Shown here piece by piece: positions 45,489-56,500 of a stretch of 64,000 nucleotides of DNA (position 1 is the first letter of the stretch; each line of letters opens with the position of its first letter). Location of the stretch: assembly GCF_900108085.1 (NCBI RefSeq), contig NZ_FNVR01000002.1, positions 1 through 64,000 on the forward strand, read 5' to 3'. Origin of the DNA: Algoriphagus boritolerans DSM 17298 = JCM 18970. Its GTDB lineage: Bacteria > Bacteroidota > Bacteroidia > Cytophagales > Cyclobacteriaceae. The notes below the pieces were generated by a model. That model searched no databases and was not told the origin of the DNA. It saw nothing but the letters and a program-made list of their open reading frames with translations. The position numbers and the translations under genes were made by a program.

Positions 45489-48400
45489 ATGGAATCTGGG
45501 AAAAGGAAGAAACATTTTGCCCATCCTCTGCGGAAAAAAGTTCTTCGTTGGGGAATGATAGGCTTACTTTCCATTCTCTTTTTGGAATTTATCGTCTACT
45601 TCGGTTCTAATCTTTTCCTTTCCAAATTTGCCCAGCGAAAAATCAATGAGGCCACAGAGAATATATACCAGATAGATTTCAACCGCTTTAGTTTTTCCTT
45701 ACTGAGAAGAGGTTTTTTTATGGATGGGTTTGTGATGAGGCCTATCAATCCGGAAATCAGAAAGGAAGATCAGGCGCTTTTTGACATCAAGTTGGATCAA
45801 ATTTCCTTTACAGGACTCTGGTATAGCTTTTCCCAGAAGAATTTTACCATAGGTAGAATCTACATCGATAACCCAAACATTATTCTGGATCTACCCGAAA
45901 ATTCCGAATTCCCCGGGCAAAGGAATGCGGGTAATCCCGGTGAAGTTTCAGGAAAAATTTCTCCGATTAGGGCACTCGAAGCAGAAATCAAAAAGACTGT
46001 TCAAAGTATCAATCTTACGGGCTTGATGATTGAAGAAGTAGAAATAGACCACGCCAATTTCTTCTTTTTCAACTTCCTCAGTCAAGATGCATTGCGTGCA
46101 GAAAACACCTCTTTGATGGTACGAAATATTGATTTTACCACTCAAAAGGAATGGGAAACCCCCTTCAACGCAGAGGGATTTGAGTTTGAATTGGACCAGG
46201 TTACGTTTCCGCTGCCGGACGGGGTGCATATAATTAACGCAAATCGGGTGCTGATCTCCTCTCTTGACAAATTTATCGATATTCAAAAGTTCATTCTGAC
46301 TCCGGATAAGTCGAAGGACAGTAAGGCCTATTATCAGGTGGCAATGGAAGAGTTGCGAGTGGGGAATGTTGATCTCAACAAGGCATTTATGACCTCGGTT
46401 TTGGATATTGACGAGTTGATTTTGGATGATCCTGACTTCAATGTAGCGAGCAATTCCAAAGCACAATCAGATAGTGCTGCATCCGGTGATTTGAATGATT
46501 TTATCAAGGGAAGTCTTGAGTCTGTGTCTATCAAAGAGTTGTCGATCAATCGGGGGAAATTTGTAAAATCAGAAGTAGATGATACGCTGAAAAATCGGAT
46601 CGAGCTGGATGAATTGGATTTCAAAATGATCCAATTTTATCTTGGTGAGGACGCTGAGAAGCGGGAAAATCAATTTTTTTATGGCAAGGATGCCGCAATG
46701 GACATCAAAGGTAGTCGGGTGTACCTTGGAGATGATCTCCATATTATAGTTGGTGAGGAAGTCAGCGTTTCATCTTTCAAGGATGAATTGATCGTGCGCA
46801 ACCTGAGCATTCAGCCCAGAACGGATCTTTTGGCCAATCCAAATCCCGAAAAACTGCTGCGAGTGGATCTTACCGAGTTTTCGATAGAAGAGGTGGATCT
46901 TAAAAAACTTCAAAATGAGGGTATCCTTGTCGCTGATCAAATTCTGATTTACCAGCCCAAAGTAGAATTTACCGAACTTCTTGAATCAACAACACCGGGA
47001 AAACAGGTTCAGGTGGAGGAAATCATTGCCGAATTCTTGGGAGAGGTCAGGATTGGAAATTTTGAAGTTCAGGAGGGTCTGATTCAGTTCAAAGATGAAC
47101 GGGGAGAGCGGAGTAATGATATTGGCTTCGAAAAATTCAGTTTTCGACTGGAAGAAATGGAACTATTCGCAGCTCCACAACTGCCATTGGTTGAGAAATT
47201 GAGCATTGGGGAAATCTACCTCTCACTGGATCAGTACCGGCTCAAACTCCGGGATAATTTGCACACTATTTTGGCCGATAAGCTGATCGTGGATTCCAGA
47301 AGACAATTGCTGGAAGTCACCAATTTTTCCATCCGTCCTGAAAATCAGGCGCAGATTCAAGCTTCTCTGGATACTTATGGGAAGACCGCCGCCATTGATT
47401 TTTCGGTGCCTATTTTCAGGGCAGAAGGGATTGACATCAAGTCTGCCTTCTACGATGAGCGACTTTTTGTGCGTCAAATATTCCTTCCCGGGCCTGTTTT
47501 TACGATTTCCAACTACAGGGAAAAAGCGAGATCCAAAGACACACCGGAGTCCACTGATGAGGTGAAAAACCTGCTTTTGGGGTATTTCAAGTCCATTCAA
47601 ATCGATTCACTCAGCTTGGATAAGGCTCAGATCAAGTATCAGAGTTTGATTGAAAACAAGCGATCGGTATTTGAGGAAGATAATTTTTCCTTAAATCTCA
47701 AGAATTTCATACTCGATCAGGACGCCATCATCCAGGAAAGCAAAACCATGTTTTCGGATGAAATCGACCTGGTATTTAATAATTATTCATTCAGTCTGGC
47801 AGGTGGGAAATACGAGGTATCCACCGACAAACTTCAATACAACTCAAGGACCAAATCAATTGTAATCAAAGATCTGGAGTTGGCGCCCAACAGTGAATTT
47901 TCAGATAGAATTCAGTTGGGAATGCAATTTCCATCGGTAAGTTTTCAGGGTGTGGACATCGAGGAGTTCTTCTTTGACAATAAACTCGATTTGGACAAAC
48001 TTGAGATCGACCAAGGAAATATAGAAATAGGGATCGATCGAAAAGTTGCGGTAAAGTCGCCCGGTAATCTACCAAAAAATGCAAAAAAGAGGACCTTGGA
48101 TGAAATAGTGATTGACACCATTCAGAGCAAAAACTCCACGGTTTCGATAAATTACCAAGTAGATGAATCTATTCTGAATTCAATTCAGACAGAGTTTGAG
48201 TTGATGATCCGGGAATTTCGACTGGATTCGGCAATTACAGCCAGCAGAAATGTGGGCGATTTGTATCAGGAGGTCAATCTGAGTTTGAATGATTTCAAGT
48301 TTGCCTTTCCGGATAGTGTCCACACCCTAGGGTTTTCTGAGGTAAATATCAGCACGCTTCAGGAGGTGATCACGTTTTCTGACTTTTACCTGACACCCAA

Positions 48401-49835
48401 AGATCAATTTGGAACCCCGGGGAATCCGGTAATCGATGCCAAAATTGATCAGTTGATCCTGAGAAATAACCAACTGTCCGAGATTCAGGAATCCGGGGTT
48501 TTTGACCTGAAGGAAGTTCGACTGGTCAATCCCAAAGTGGATGTGTATTTGGATACGGTAAAAATAAAGCGGGAATTTAAGCCGGTAAAAGTAAAGTCAT
48601 CGTCGGCCCTGGTGCAGTCCATTTTACTCGGGGATTTTCATTTGGAGAATGGTGACTTGACCTTCCACAGAAAAGGGATTGGCCCGATTCCACGTTTGGA
48701 TTTCCAGGAGATTTCCTTGGATGTAGAAGGGTTGAATCTTGATCTTCTGGATCAGAATCAAGCTTTGGATCTGAAAAAATTCGCGGCCGTGGATTCCCGA
48801 TTCCATCTTGGAAAGTATTCCATCCTGACTCCTGATAGTCTCTACCAAGTGGATATTGGCAGTGTTGACTTTATGGATCGAAATCTTGTCTTAAAGGACA
48901 TTTATTACAGACCGGTTGATGGAATTTACGGATTGTTGAGAAAGTTGCCCTACCAGACAGAGGCAGTCACGGCTAGAATTGATGCCGTTCGGCTAATGGA
49001 GCTTGATCCTCTCAGCTACCTGGAATCCAATTCGATCAAAGCGATGGATCTGACCGTTGAGGGTCCGGAGATTGATTTATTTAGGGACAAAAGACATCCT
49101 TTTGACAGTGCAGCCATCAGACCTATGCCACAGCATTTATTGGAAAATGCCGGGATCAACGCGGATTTGATTTCGCTGCGAGTTCGGGACGGAAGAGTGA
49201 GGTATTTTGAATTTGCCGAAAAGGGGATGATGCCCGGTATGGTTTCATTCCACAGGCTGAATATGGATATGGCCCCATTTTATCTGAGAACCAAAAGTCA
49301 GGAATATCCACTGGATCAATTGAGGATTGGTTTGGAGGCATATATCATGGATACTTCGAAAGTGAATTTGGATGCCGTGATGTATTTTGAGGAAAAGTAC
49401 CCAATGGATGTGAGCGTTCGAATGGAAGGTTTTTACTTTGGTGAGGTGAATGATTTTTTAGCCAAGACTTTATTTGTCAAAGCGGTGGATGGTACTGTAA
49501 CCGATGGAAATTGGCAATTCACCCTGACCGATGATGAGGCAATCGGTGAAATGAAGTTTGCCTATTCAGATTTGAAAATCCAGTTTTTGGATTCCCTTAC
49601 GTTGGAGCAAGGACAGGGAAAGCTTAGGATTTACACGGTTGGCGCCAACCTGTTAGCGAAAAACAACAATCCCAGAGCCCTCTCAAATAGGGTGGTTTCC
49701 CGAAAGATCTATCAGGAGCGCGATAAGCGGAAGTTTGTCTTTAGTGCCTGGTGGAAAGCGACCTTCAGTGGGCTGAGAAGCACTTTAGGTTTTGGACGGG
49801 CCAAAATGCCAAAGGGTAGGGAAGAGGAGGATTAG
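45489..49835 (+). CDS. Giant AsmA-like membrane-anchored protein
   Basis: A protein of 1448 residues. The start at 45489 (MESGKRKKHFAHPLRKKVLRW) avoids reading through the terminator hairpin upstream. One membrane helix (~24-45; GMIGLLSILFLEFIVYFGSN) is followed by more than 1350 residues of repeating short beta-strands with motifs such as IYIDNPNIILDLPE, LSVENGDLTFHRKG-like and KVDVYLDT, as in AsmA/TamB/DUF748-like proteins. A basic tail (KMPKGREEED) ends it. AsmA-like proteins form long grooves that carry lipids across the periplasm in other bacteria; here the role is inferred from shape only. No close partner gene is nearby. The sequence has no known enzyme motif. Confidence 0.7.
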   Translation: MESGKRKKHFAHPLRKKVLRWGMIGLLSILFLEFIVYFGSNLFLSKFAQRKINEATENIYQIDFNRFSFSLLRRGFFMDGFVMRPINPEIRKEDQALFDIKLDQISFTGLWYSFSQKNFTIGRIYIDNPNIILDLPENSEFPGQRNAGNPGEVSGKISPIRALEAEIKKTVQSINLTGLMIEEVEIDHANFFFFNFLSQDALRAENTSLMVRNIDFTTQKEWETPFNAEGFEFELDQVTFPLPDGVHIINANRVLISSLDKFIDIQKFILTPDKSKDSKAYYQVAMEELRVGNVDLNKAFMTSVLDIDELILDDPDFNVASNSKAQSDSAASGDLNDFIKGSLESVSIKELSINRGKFVKSEVDDTLKNRIELDELDFKMIQFYLGEDAEKRENQFFYGKDAAMDIKGSRVYLGDDLHIIVGEEVSVSSFKDELIVRNLSIQPRTDLLANPNPEKLLRVDLTEFSIEEVDLKKLQNEGILVADQILIYQPKVEFTELLESTTPGKQVQVEEIIAEFLGEVRIGNFEVQEGLIQFKDERGERSNDIGFEKFSFRLEEMELFAAPQLPLVEKLSIGEIYLSLDQYRLKLRDNLHTILADKLIVDSRRQLLEVTNFSIRPENQAQIQASLDTYGKTAAIDFSVPIFRAEGIDIKSAFYDERLFVRQIFLPGPVFTISNYREKARSKDTPESTDEVKNLLLGYFKSIQIDSLSLDKAQIKYQSLIENKRSVFEEDNFSLNLKNFILDQDAIIQESKTMFSDEIDLVFNNYSFSLAGGKYEVSTDKLQYNSRTKSIVIKDLELAPNSEFSDRIQLGMQFPSVSFQGVDIEEFFFDNKLDLDKLEIDQGNIEIGIDRKVAVKSPGNLPKNAKKRTLDEIVIDTIQSKNSTVSINYQVDESILNSIQTEFELMIREFRLDSAITASRNVGDLYQEVNLSLNDFKFAFPDSVHTLGFSEVNISTLQEVITFSDFYLTPKDQFGTPGNPVIDAKIDQLILRNNQLSEIQESGVFDLKEVRLVNPKVDVYLDTVKIKREFKPVKVKSSSALVQSILLGDFHLENGDLTFHRKGIGPIPRLDFQEISLDVEGLNLDLLDQNQALDLKKFAAVDSRFHLGKYSILTPDSLYQVDIGSVDFMDRNLVLKDIYYRPVDGIYGLLRKLPYQTEAVTARIDAVRLMELDPLSYLESNSIKAMDLTVEGPEIDLFRDKRHPFDSAAIRPMPQHLLENAGINADLISLRVRDGRVRYFEFAEKGMMPGMVSFHRLNMDMAPFYLRTKSQEYPLDQLRIGLEAYIMDTSKVNLDAVMYFEEKYPMDVSVRMEGFYFGEVNDFLAKTLFVKAVDGTVTDGNWQFTLTDDEAIGEMKFAYSDLKIQFLDSLTLEQGQGKLRIYTVGANLLAKNNNPRALSNRVVSRKIYQERDKRKFVFSAWWKATFSGLRSTLGFGRAKMPKGREEED

Positions 49836-50510
49836 GGTTTTTTCCACAGTCGAGGAGCAGTAGAGGCAAAGATTTTTTTACCACGGAGAGCACGGAGAAA
49901 AAAGAGATTCAGAAAGCTGGCTTAAAAAAGGGAATTTAAAAGCCTTTTGGCTCAAATGGTCTTTTTCAAGGTTACGGAGGGCAAATGCTGAAGCTTTTCT
50001 ATGGTTAAGCATTGAGGTTTTAAAAATTTCGAAGGGTTTCTTTTTTAACCACAAAGTTTACAGAGGAACGAGAAGAAATTTTACCTCAGGCGTAAAGTAA
50101 CCGCAATGGTATTTTTTTTCACAACATAGAAACATAGGAACACACAGCTTCCAATATCCAAAAGATCTTACATTATTTGCCGCTGATTAAGGCTGAAAAA
50201 CACGCTGAATTTCAAAGATTTTTCTCTGTGGTAAATTTCTTTCCCGCTGATTAAGGCGGAAAAAGTCACAGATTCCCGCAGATTTACCCAGTGTCTTTTG
50301 AACTTAGTAGCAAAATCAAAAAACTTTGGCTTTTCTCTGTGCTTTCAAAAAAGTTTGAGATAGGATTTAAGATTATGGTTCTAATGAGGCCAAAAGTTCT
50401 AAACCTTTTCTCTCCGTGTTTCTCTGTGGTAAAATTTCAATGTAAAAGCAGTCTGAAGACTTCGCCTTTGTGAGTCCAAGACTGAAGTTGAACTATAATT
50501 GGGAAGAGCA
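49836..50510. repeat. Mosaic of decayed intergenic repeats
   Basis: There is no supported gene. ACCACGGAGAGCACGGAG (49881) matches the reverse complement of CTCCGTGTTTCTCTGTGGT (50412-50430), forming inverted arms about 550 bases apart. Between them recur TTTTTTAACCACAAAG (50042), CGCTGATTAAGGC (50182 and 50245) and CTCTGTGGTAAA (50225 and 50421). Such words are typical of dispersed intergenic repeats in Bacteroidota. Confidence 0.6.
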
Positions 50511-50548
50511 AAAAATATGAAAGGCCATGGATGATACCACAGCCTTTC
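50511..50548 (-). terminator. Terminator of the giant T9SS protein gene
   Basis: Read on the minus strand, GAAAGGC and GCCTTTC pair and are followed by ATATTTTTTG. Confidence 0.75.
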
Positions 50549-50566
50549 AAGATGTAGATGTCAGTT

Positions 50567-53500
50567 TTACTTCCTGACCAGTTTGAGTTGTTCTGATTTA
50601 TTCCCCCATAGGATTTGAAGAATATACATTCCAGGTCTTGCCTTTTCCAGGTAGAAATTAACAGCATTGGATACGTCGGCCGGATCAGAGACTGAAAACG
50701 ATTGATAGACACCCCGGACGTCAGATACCCTAATTTCGATGGTGCCGTCGGTATAGCCTGAGTCGTCAAGAAGTGCCACGTTAACAGCCGACCCCATGTT
50801 ACTTGGATTGGGATAAGCAATCCATTTGGTAGACCCATCTAAAGGTTCCACTTGGATGGATCGAGTCACACTGTAGTTGTATTCCCCACTCATATTCACC
50901 TGCTTCAGCCTGTAGAAGATATTTCCACCTGCTGCAGGAAGCTCAAGATCGGTAAACTCATATTCGACTGTGGTATCAGAATAGCCTTGGCCTTCGACTT
51001 CACCTACTTTTGTCCAGGATTTCACATTATTGACAGCCCGCTCTATCTCGAAGTGGGAGTTTTCCCATTCTTTTGTCGTAGCCCAATTTAGCTCGCCTGA
51101 TCTATTTTGAAGATTATAGTTAGCATTGAAATAGTCGTATTCAACGCCTAGGATTCGGACGTTTTGATAAATGATGTAGACTACTCCAGAGCCTCCTCGG
51201 CCCCCACCTAAATTACCTGCTCCTCCACCTGACCCGGTATAATCGGTACCCTTACTACCAATGGAATTCGGTCCTCCGTTCCCTCCCAAAACCACATCAT
51301 TTACTTCTCCTCCAGGACCTTCAATTTTATTGTTGTTACCAGTGGTACTGTTATCGTTATATCCGATTCCCCCACCACCGGCGCCGTATCCATATGGAGT
51401 CCCGGCTAAATCAAATGAAGCTCCATCCCCTCCTTCTCCACCTTCGGAATTACCCACACCAGCACCATCTCCTACTGTGCCAGATTCACCTGCACCTCCT
51501 CCGCCACCTCCAGCGCTAGCACCTCCACCTGGCTTTTGAGCTGTTCCACCATTACCTCCACTATTCCCTTGTCCTGCTATTCCTGTACCTCCTGATCCCG
51601 CTATATTGTCACTTCCAAAAGCGCCACCTCCACCGGAAGCTCCATTACCACCATTTTTATCATTATAGGAAGCACCTCCTCCTCCTCCCTGAGCAGTGAG
51701 AGTAAAACTAAAATCTCCATTTTGATCAGGAATAGTCGTCGAGGTAACTTCAGTATTTCCACCATTACCACCTTTTACATTTACTGAGGATGATCCATTT
51801 CCACCTTGACCTACTTTTATATCCAGAGAATTTCCTGCAGGTATTCCAAATTGGTTGTTGCTAATTACAGTTGTGGAGTCGAGACCACCGCCACCACCGC
51901 CACCGCCACTATCACCCATTCCGCCGCCGCCGCCGCCGCCAACAGCGAAAATTGAAAATTCAACCAATCCCTCAGGGATTTCCCAAACGTCATCACAGAT
52001 AAAGCGAATAATTGTTGTCCCACTAACTGCTCCATCGTCGATTACCTCCATGCAATCAACCTCACTTGCATCTGGGCATGAGTAGGATATATTTACTTGA
52101 CCATCAGCTCCATTTCCTCCACCTCCGCTGGCATAGACATAACTTGAGGTTTCTGGATCGGGGAGAGAGGAATCACGAGTCACCCAAGTATCACGTCCGG
52201 TACCCGTTGCATCTCCTTCTCCTACATAAATCCCAATGGCTTGTCCTGGATTGACCGATATGGTAATTACTTTGGTTTCACCAGTAGGACCCGCTCCTGT
52301 TGCCTGAATGGTAACCTCATATACTCCAGCGGGTACAAAGAAGGTTCCATCTTCTTTAAAAGGTGCGCCACAGACACTAAAGTAAGTGGTATTAATCGGA
52401 TCGTCTATGTCTAGCGTAGTAACACATCCTCCTGTAGTCTTTCTGATTGCTTTGATTGTCAATTGATAAGCATCTACATCTAAATCATCGAGTGGAATGG
52501 ATGCAAAGGTCCCTCTTCCATTATTTACATTAAAAGAGGAAGAAGTGTGTTCAACAGGAGTGTTGATGCCATCATCCAGAATATAGGTAACCTCATATGT
52601 GCCATTTGGAAGTTTGTCTAAATCGCCATTAATCGTAATACTTGCAGTACCTCCAGTGATAGTAGCAGAAATAGAACTGACCGAAGTTAATTCATATTCT
52701 GGGGTAACATCTATGGTCCCCGTGGCAGTTAAGCCATTAATGCAATTCCCGATTAATGGGATACTGTAGCTATAGAATCCCGTGGTTGTTGCAGTTCCAG
52801 CGAATGATATCACTCCTGTAGAGGGATTAAATGTTGCTGTGATTCCGGGCGGTAGACCCGTTGGGGTACCAATACTTGAAACCCCTGTGGTGGATTGTGC
52901 AAAACTCAAAGATGAAGGATCAGTAATACAAACACTCGGCGTCGGATCTGAGGAAGGCCCTACCGTAGCAAAGGGTTCCACTTCGGTGGTTGAAGAAGCT
53001 TCTGAAGATGCGATACATCCCGTACTAGCATCAGTGTAGCTGACAGTAACTGTTTTTGAGCCTAAGGTCAACCATTTCAGGGTAATGCTTTCACTAGATG
53101 TTCCTCCAGATATAATGGTATAATCGGTTCCTGCTGTTCCAGGTAGATTCCAAACGTAGTTAGTTTGCCCAGATTGGGTGGTATAGGTAACGCTACTTTG
53201 TTCACAAACCACGGTTCCAGGGGATATGGTAAATGTTGGAACAGGTAATGGATCGACTGTGATTGAATTGGTGGTAGGGCTCGCTGCAGTGCAACCTGTA
53301 GATGGATCAGTGTATGAAACCAATACATTTTTTGAACCATCTGTTAACCAAGTAACCTGAATACTATTACTCTCATCCAGAGATGAACCAGAAAATGTCA
53401 AAGTATAATCCGTTCCTTGAACTCCTTGAATATCCCAGATATAATTATCTTGCCCCGCTGTTGTTGTATAAGTTACTGTATTACCCACACAAATTATCGG

Positions 53501-56500
53501 ATCTGCATCTACATCTGAAGTAAGCGTAGGCACTGGAAGAGGATCTACTGTAATTGAATTGTTTGCAAGACTACTTGCCGTACATCCGTTAGGGTCCGTA
53601 TATAAAACAGTAACATCTTTGGCTCCATCTGTCAACCAGGTCAAAGTAACTGTATTGCTTGAGGTACCAAGACCTCCAGCTGAAATAGTAAAATCTGAAT
53701 CTTCGACTTGATCTGGAATATTCCAAATATAGTTGGACTGCCCGGCTTCGGTTGTATAGGTTACTGAAGTTCCAATGCAGATTACCGGATCCGCCTCCAC
53801 GTCGGAAATTAAGGTTGGAACGGGGAGAGGATTGACAGTAAAAGCTCCGGAAATGGATGAAAGAACGTTAGGGCCACATTCACTCGAAACCTTAACAAAA
53901 TAGTATAATGTACCCAACGTAGTGGGTGGAGTAAAAGAATCTGAAATTTCACCTGAAAGTTCGATTACTTCTGCCCCTAATGTATCTGCCACAGGACTGG
54001 TATTACTATACCATTGGTATTCAATAGTTCCTGTTCCGCCTGCTATTATTGAGATTGGATCAAACGTGTCATTCACACATATTTCCTGGGCGTCTAAATC
54101 TTCACTGACAACTACCGATGGTTGAGTCACGGTAAAAGCTCCCGAGATTGCTGTTGGGACAGTACCACAATTGCTTCGGCCAGTGGCATAATAATACTTT
54201 GTCCCCACAACATCACTTGGGGGGATGAATGTTGGGTCGGTTGCACCGTTGATTAGTGTTCCTCCGGTATTTTGCTGGACATCATTGCTATACCATTGAT
54301 AAGTGATTGTCCCCTCCCCGGAAGCCAAAACGGTTTGCTCAGGAAAAGGATCACCTTGGCAGACACTGTAATTGTCAGTATCTGGACTATCGTCAATTAC
54401 CGTTTTAGGAGGGTTGACACGATATAATCCTGAGATAACAGAAGTGTCCGAGCTACAATATCCTGAAACAACTACATAATAATATAAAAAGCTACCTATC
54501 TCTGTTGAAGGAGGGATAAATGTTTCTGAAGTTGCATTTGGAATTAAAGTACCCCCGCTATTTTGCTGATTGGTATTGACATACCACTGATAGGCCAGAT
54601 CTGCACCTTCAGCAACCACAGTCAATGGATCAAATCCATCTCCAAAACACTCTACATCGTCTGCGACGATGATATCATCCGTAATACTGGTAATTGGCTC
54701 TACTGTAGCCCGCATAAATCTGGATGTTGCAATAGGGCTGCATTCGCTGGTTACCTCAACATAGTAATAGGTGGTTCCGATAGCATTGGCAGGAGGAGTA
54801 TAATTTGGTGAACTTGATCCGACTGGAGTAGCTCCTGATTTGCTTGGACTATCATTGCTGAACCATGCATAGGAAAGAGTCCCTGTTCCTGTTGCAGTAA
54901 TTGAAATTTCACTGAAGGTTTCTCCATCGCATATTCGCTGATCGGCCATATTCTCAACAGTGATAGCTGAGGCAGGGTTTACAATGATTGTTCCCTCAGC
55001 ATACAAATCATTACATCCTCCGAGTAATGGGATAGAATAATTGTATGGACTGTTTATGTGTTCGGATGGTGATCCAGAAATTGTCAAAATATTTCCATTC
55101 CATGTAGCCGATACTCCAGGAGGAAGTCCATTGGCCCCAGACACTCCGTCACCATCAATTCCAGTTGCTCCCGTGGTGGTAAAAGCTATTTCGGATAATT
55201 GCGTTCCGATACATAAGGTTTGATCGACGGGAGTCGTTGGGATAATTGTATTATCCGGTTGAACAGTTATGGTTCCTGTGGCGGTAATATTTCCGCATCC
55301 ACCTAATAGATCAATTGAATAATTGTACGGACTTCCAGCCGTCGAGGTAGGGGTACCCGAAATAGTAATTACCCCTGCATCCCAAGAGGCTGAAACTCCA
55401 GGAGGTAAACCATTTGCTCCAGAAATCCCATTATTGCTTATCCCTGTAGCTCCTGTGGTATTAAATATTATATCTACCAAGGCTTCATTAATGCATTGAC
55501 TTTGGTCTTCACTTCCCACCACCGTTGCTGTATTATTTGGGGTGACGGTAATGGTACCTGTAGCATTAATTGCTCCGCAGCCCCCAGTTAAAGGAATCGC
55601 ATAAGCAAAAGTTCCTGAGGATGTGGGAGTTCCTGAAATTGTGATTACTCCGGCATTCCAAGTAGCAGAGACACCTGGGGGTAAACCATTTGCTCCCTGC
55701 ACAGCATTATTTTGTATTCCAGTAGCTCCAGTTGTATTAAAAGTAATGTCCGTTAAGGCTTGATCTATGCATTGAGTTTGGTCAGAATTCCCGACAGGAG
55801 TTACCGTGTTATCCGGATTCACAGTTATAATTCCTGTGGCATAGATTTCACCACAGCCCCCTGTTAGAAGTATTGAATAATTATAGGGGCTCGCTGCGGC
55901 TGATGTTGGTGATCCTGAAATGGTAATCACTCCTGAATTCCATGAAGCACTCACTCCAGGGGGTAATCCATTTGCTCCAGAAATACCGTCATTTGCGATT
56001 CCGGTTGCTCCTGTTGTGGTATGGGTAATATTTGACAGTGCGGTATTAATACAAACCGATTGATCAGGATTAGCAGAACTGACTGTATTATTTGGAATTA
56101 CCGTCACCGACCCCGTTCGAGTCAGAATAAATGGAGCAACGATGAAACTTGATAAAAACCCGGGAGTTACATTTAAAGTATAAGTACCGCTTGCTGTTGG
56201 TATTCCAGAAATAGTAATTGTATTAGTTGTGCTATTAAAATTCGATGTTAGTCCAGCTGGTAGATCTAGCACCGAAACTGAAGATCCGGATGGAACTGTA
56301 TAGGTGGTTGTTACAATTGGATCACCTTCACAGACAGCTTGATTGTCAGTTCCAGAAGCCGAGGTAAGGGCTATGTATGATATACGTATCTGACCATTCC
56401 CTCCAGTACCACCTGCTATATCTGTTTCAGAAGAACTCGATCTTTTTGCTCCGCCACCTCCACCTCCTGGATTCGAGCCATTTTCCCCGTCTCCTTGGTT

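Noticed and set aside
45362-45574. Open minus-strand frame ending GEGFEPPRGS
   Set aside because: The GFEPP phrase is the usual antisense reading of a T-arm (GGTTCGAATCC); it confirms the tRNA-like arm and is not a gene.
50291-50473. 60-codon plus-strand frame in the repeat mosaic
   Set aside because: It is built from repeat words and has no start context or homologous motif.
51900-51945. Trinucleotide run as a phase-variation switch
   Set aside because: The unit is three bases, so a length change would not alter the frame; only glycine number would change.
51855-52085. Proline-rich plus-strand open frames at 51261-52085
   Set aside because: They are the complement of glycine codons of the giant minus-strand protein.
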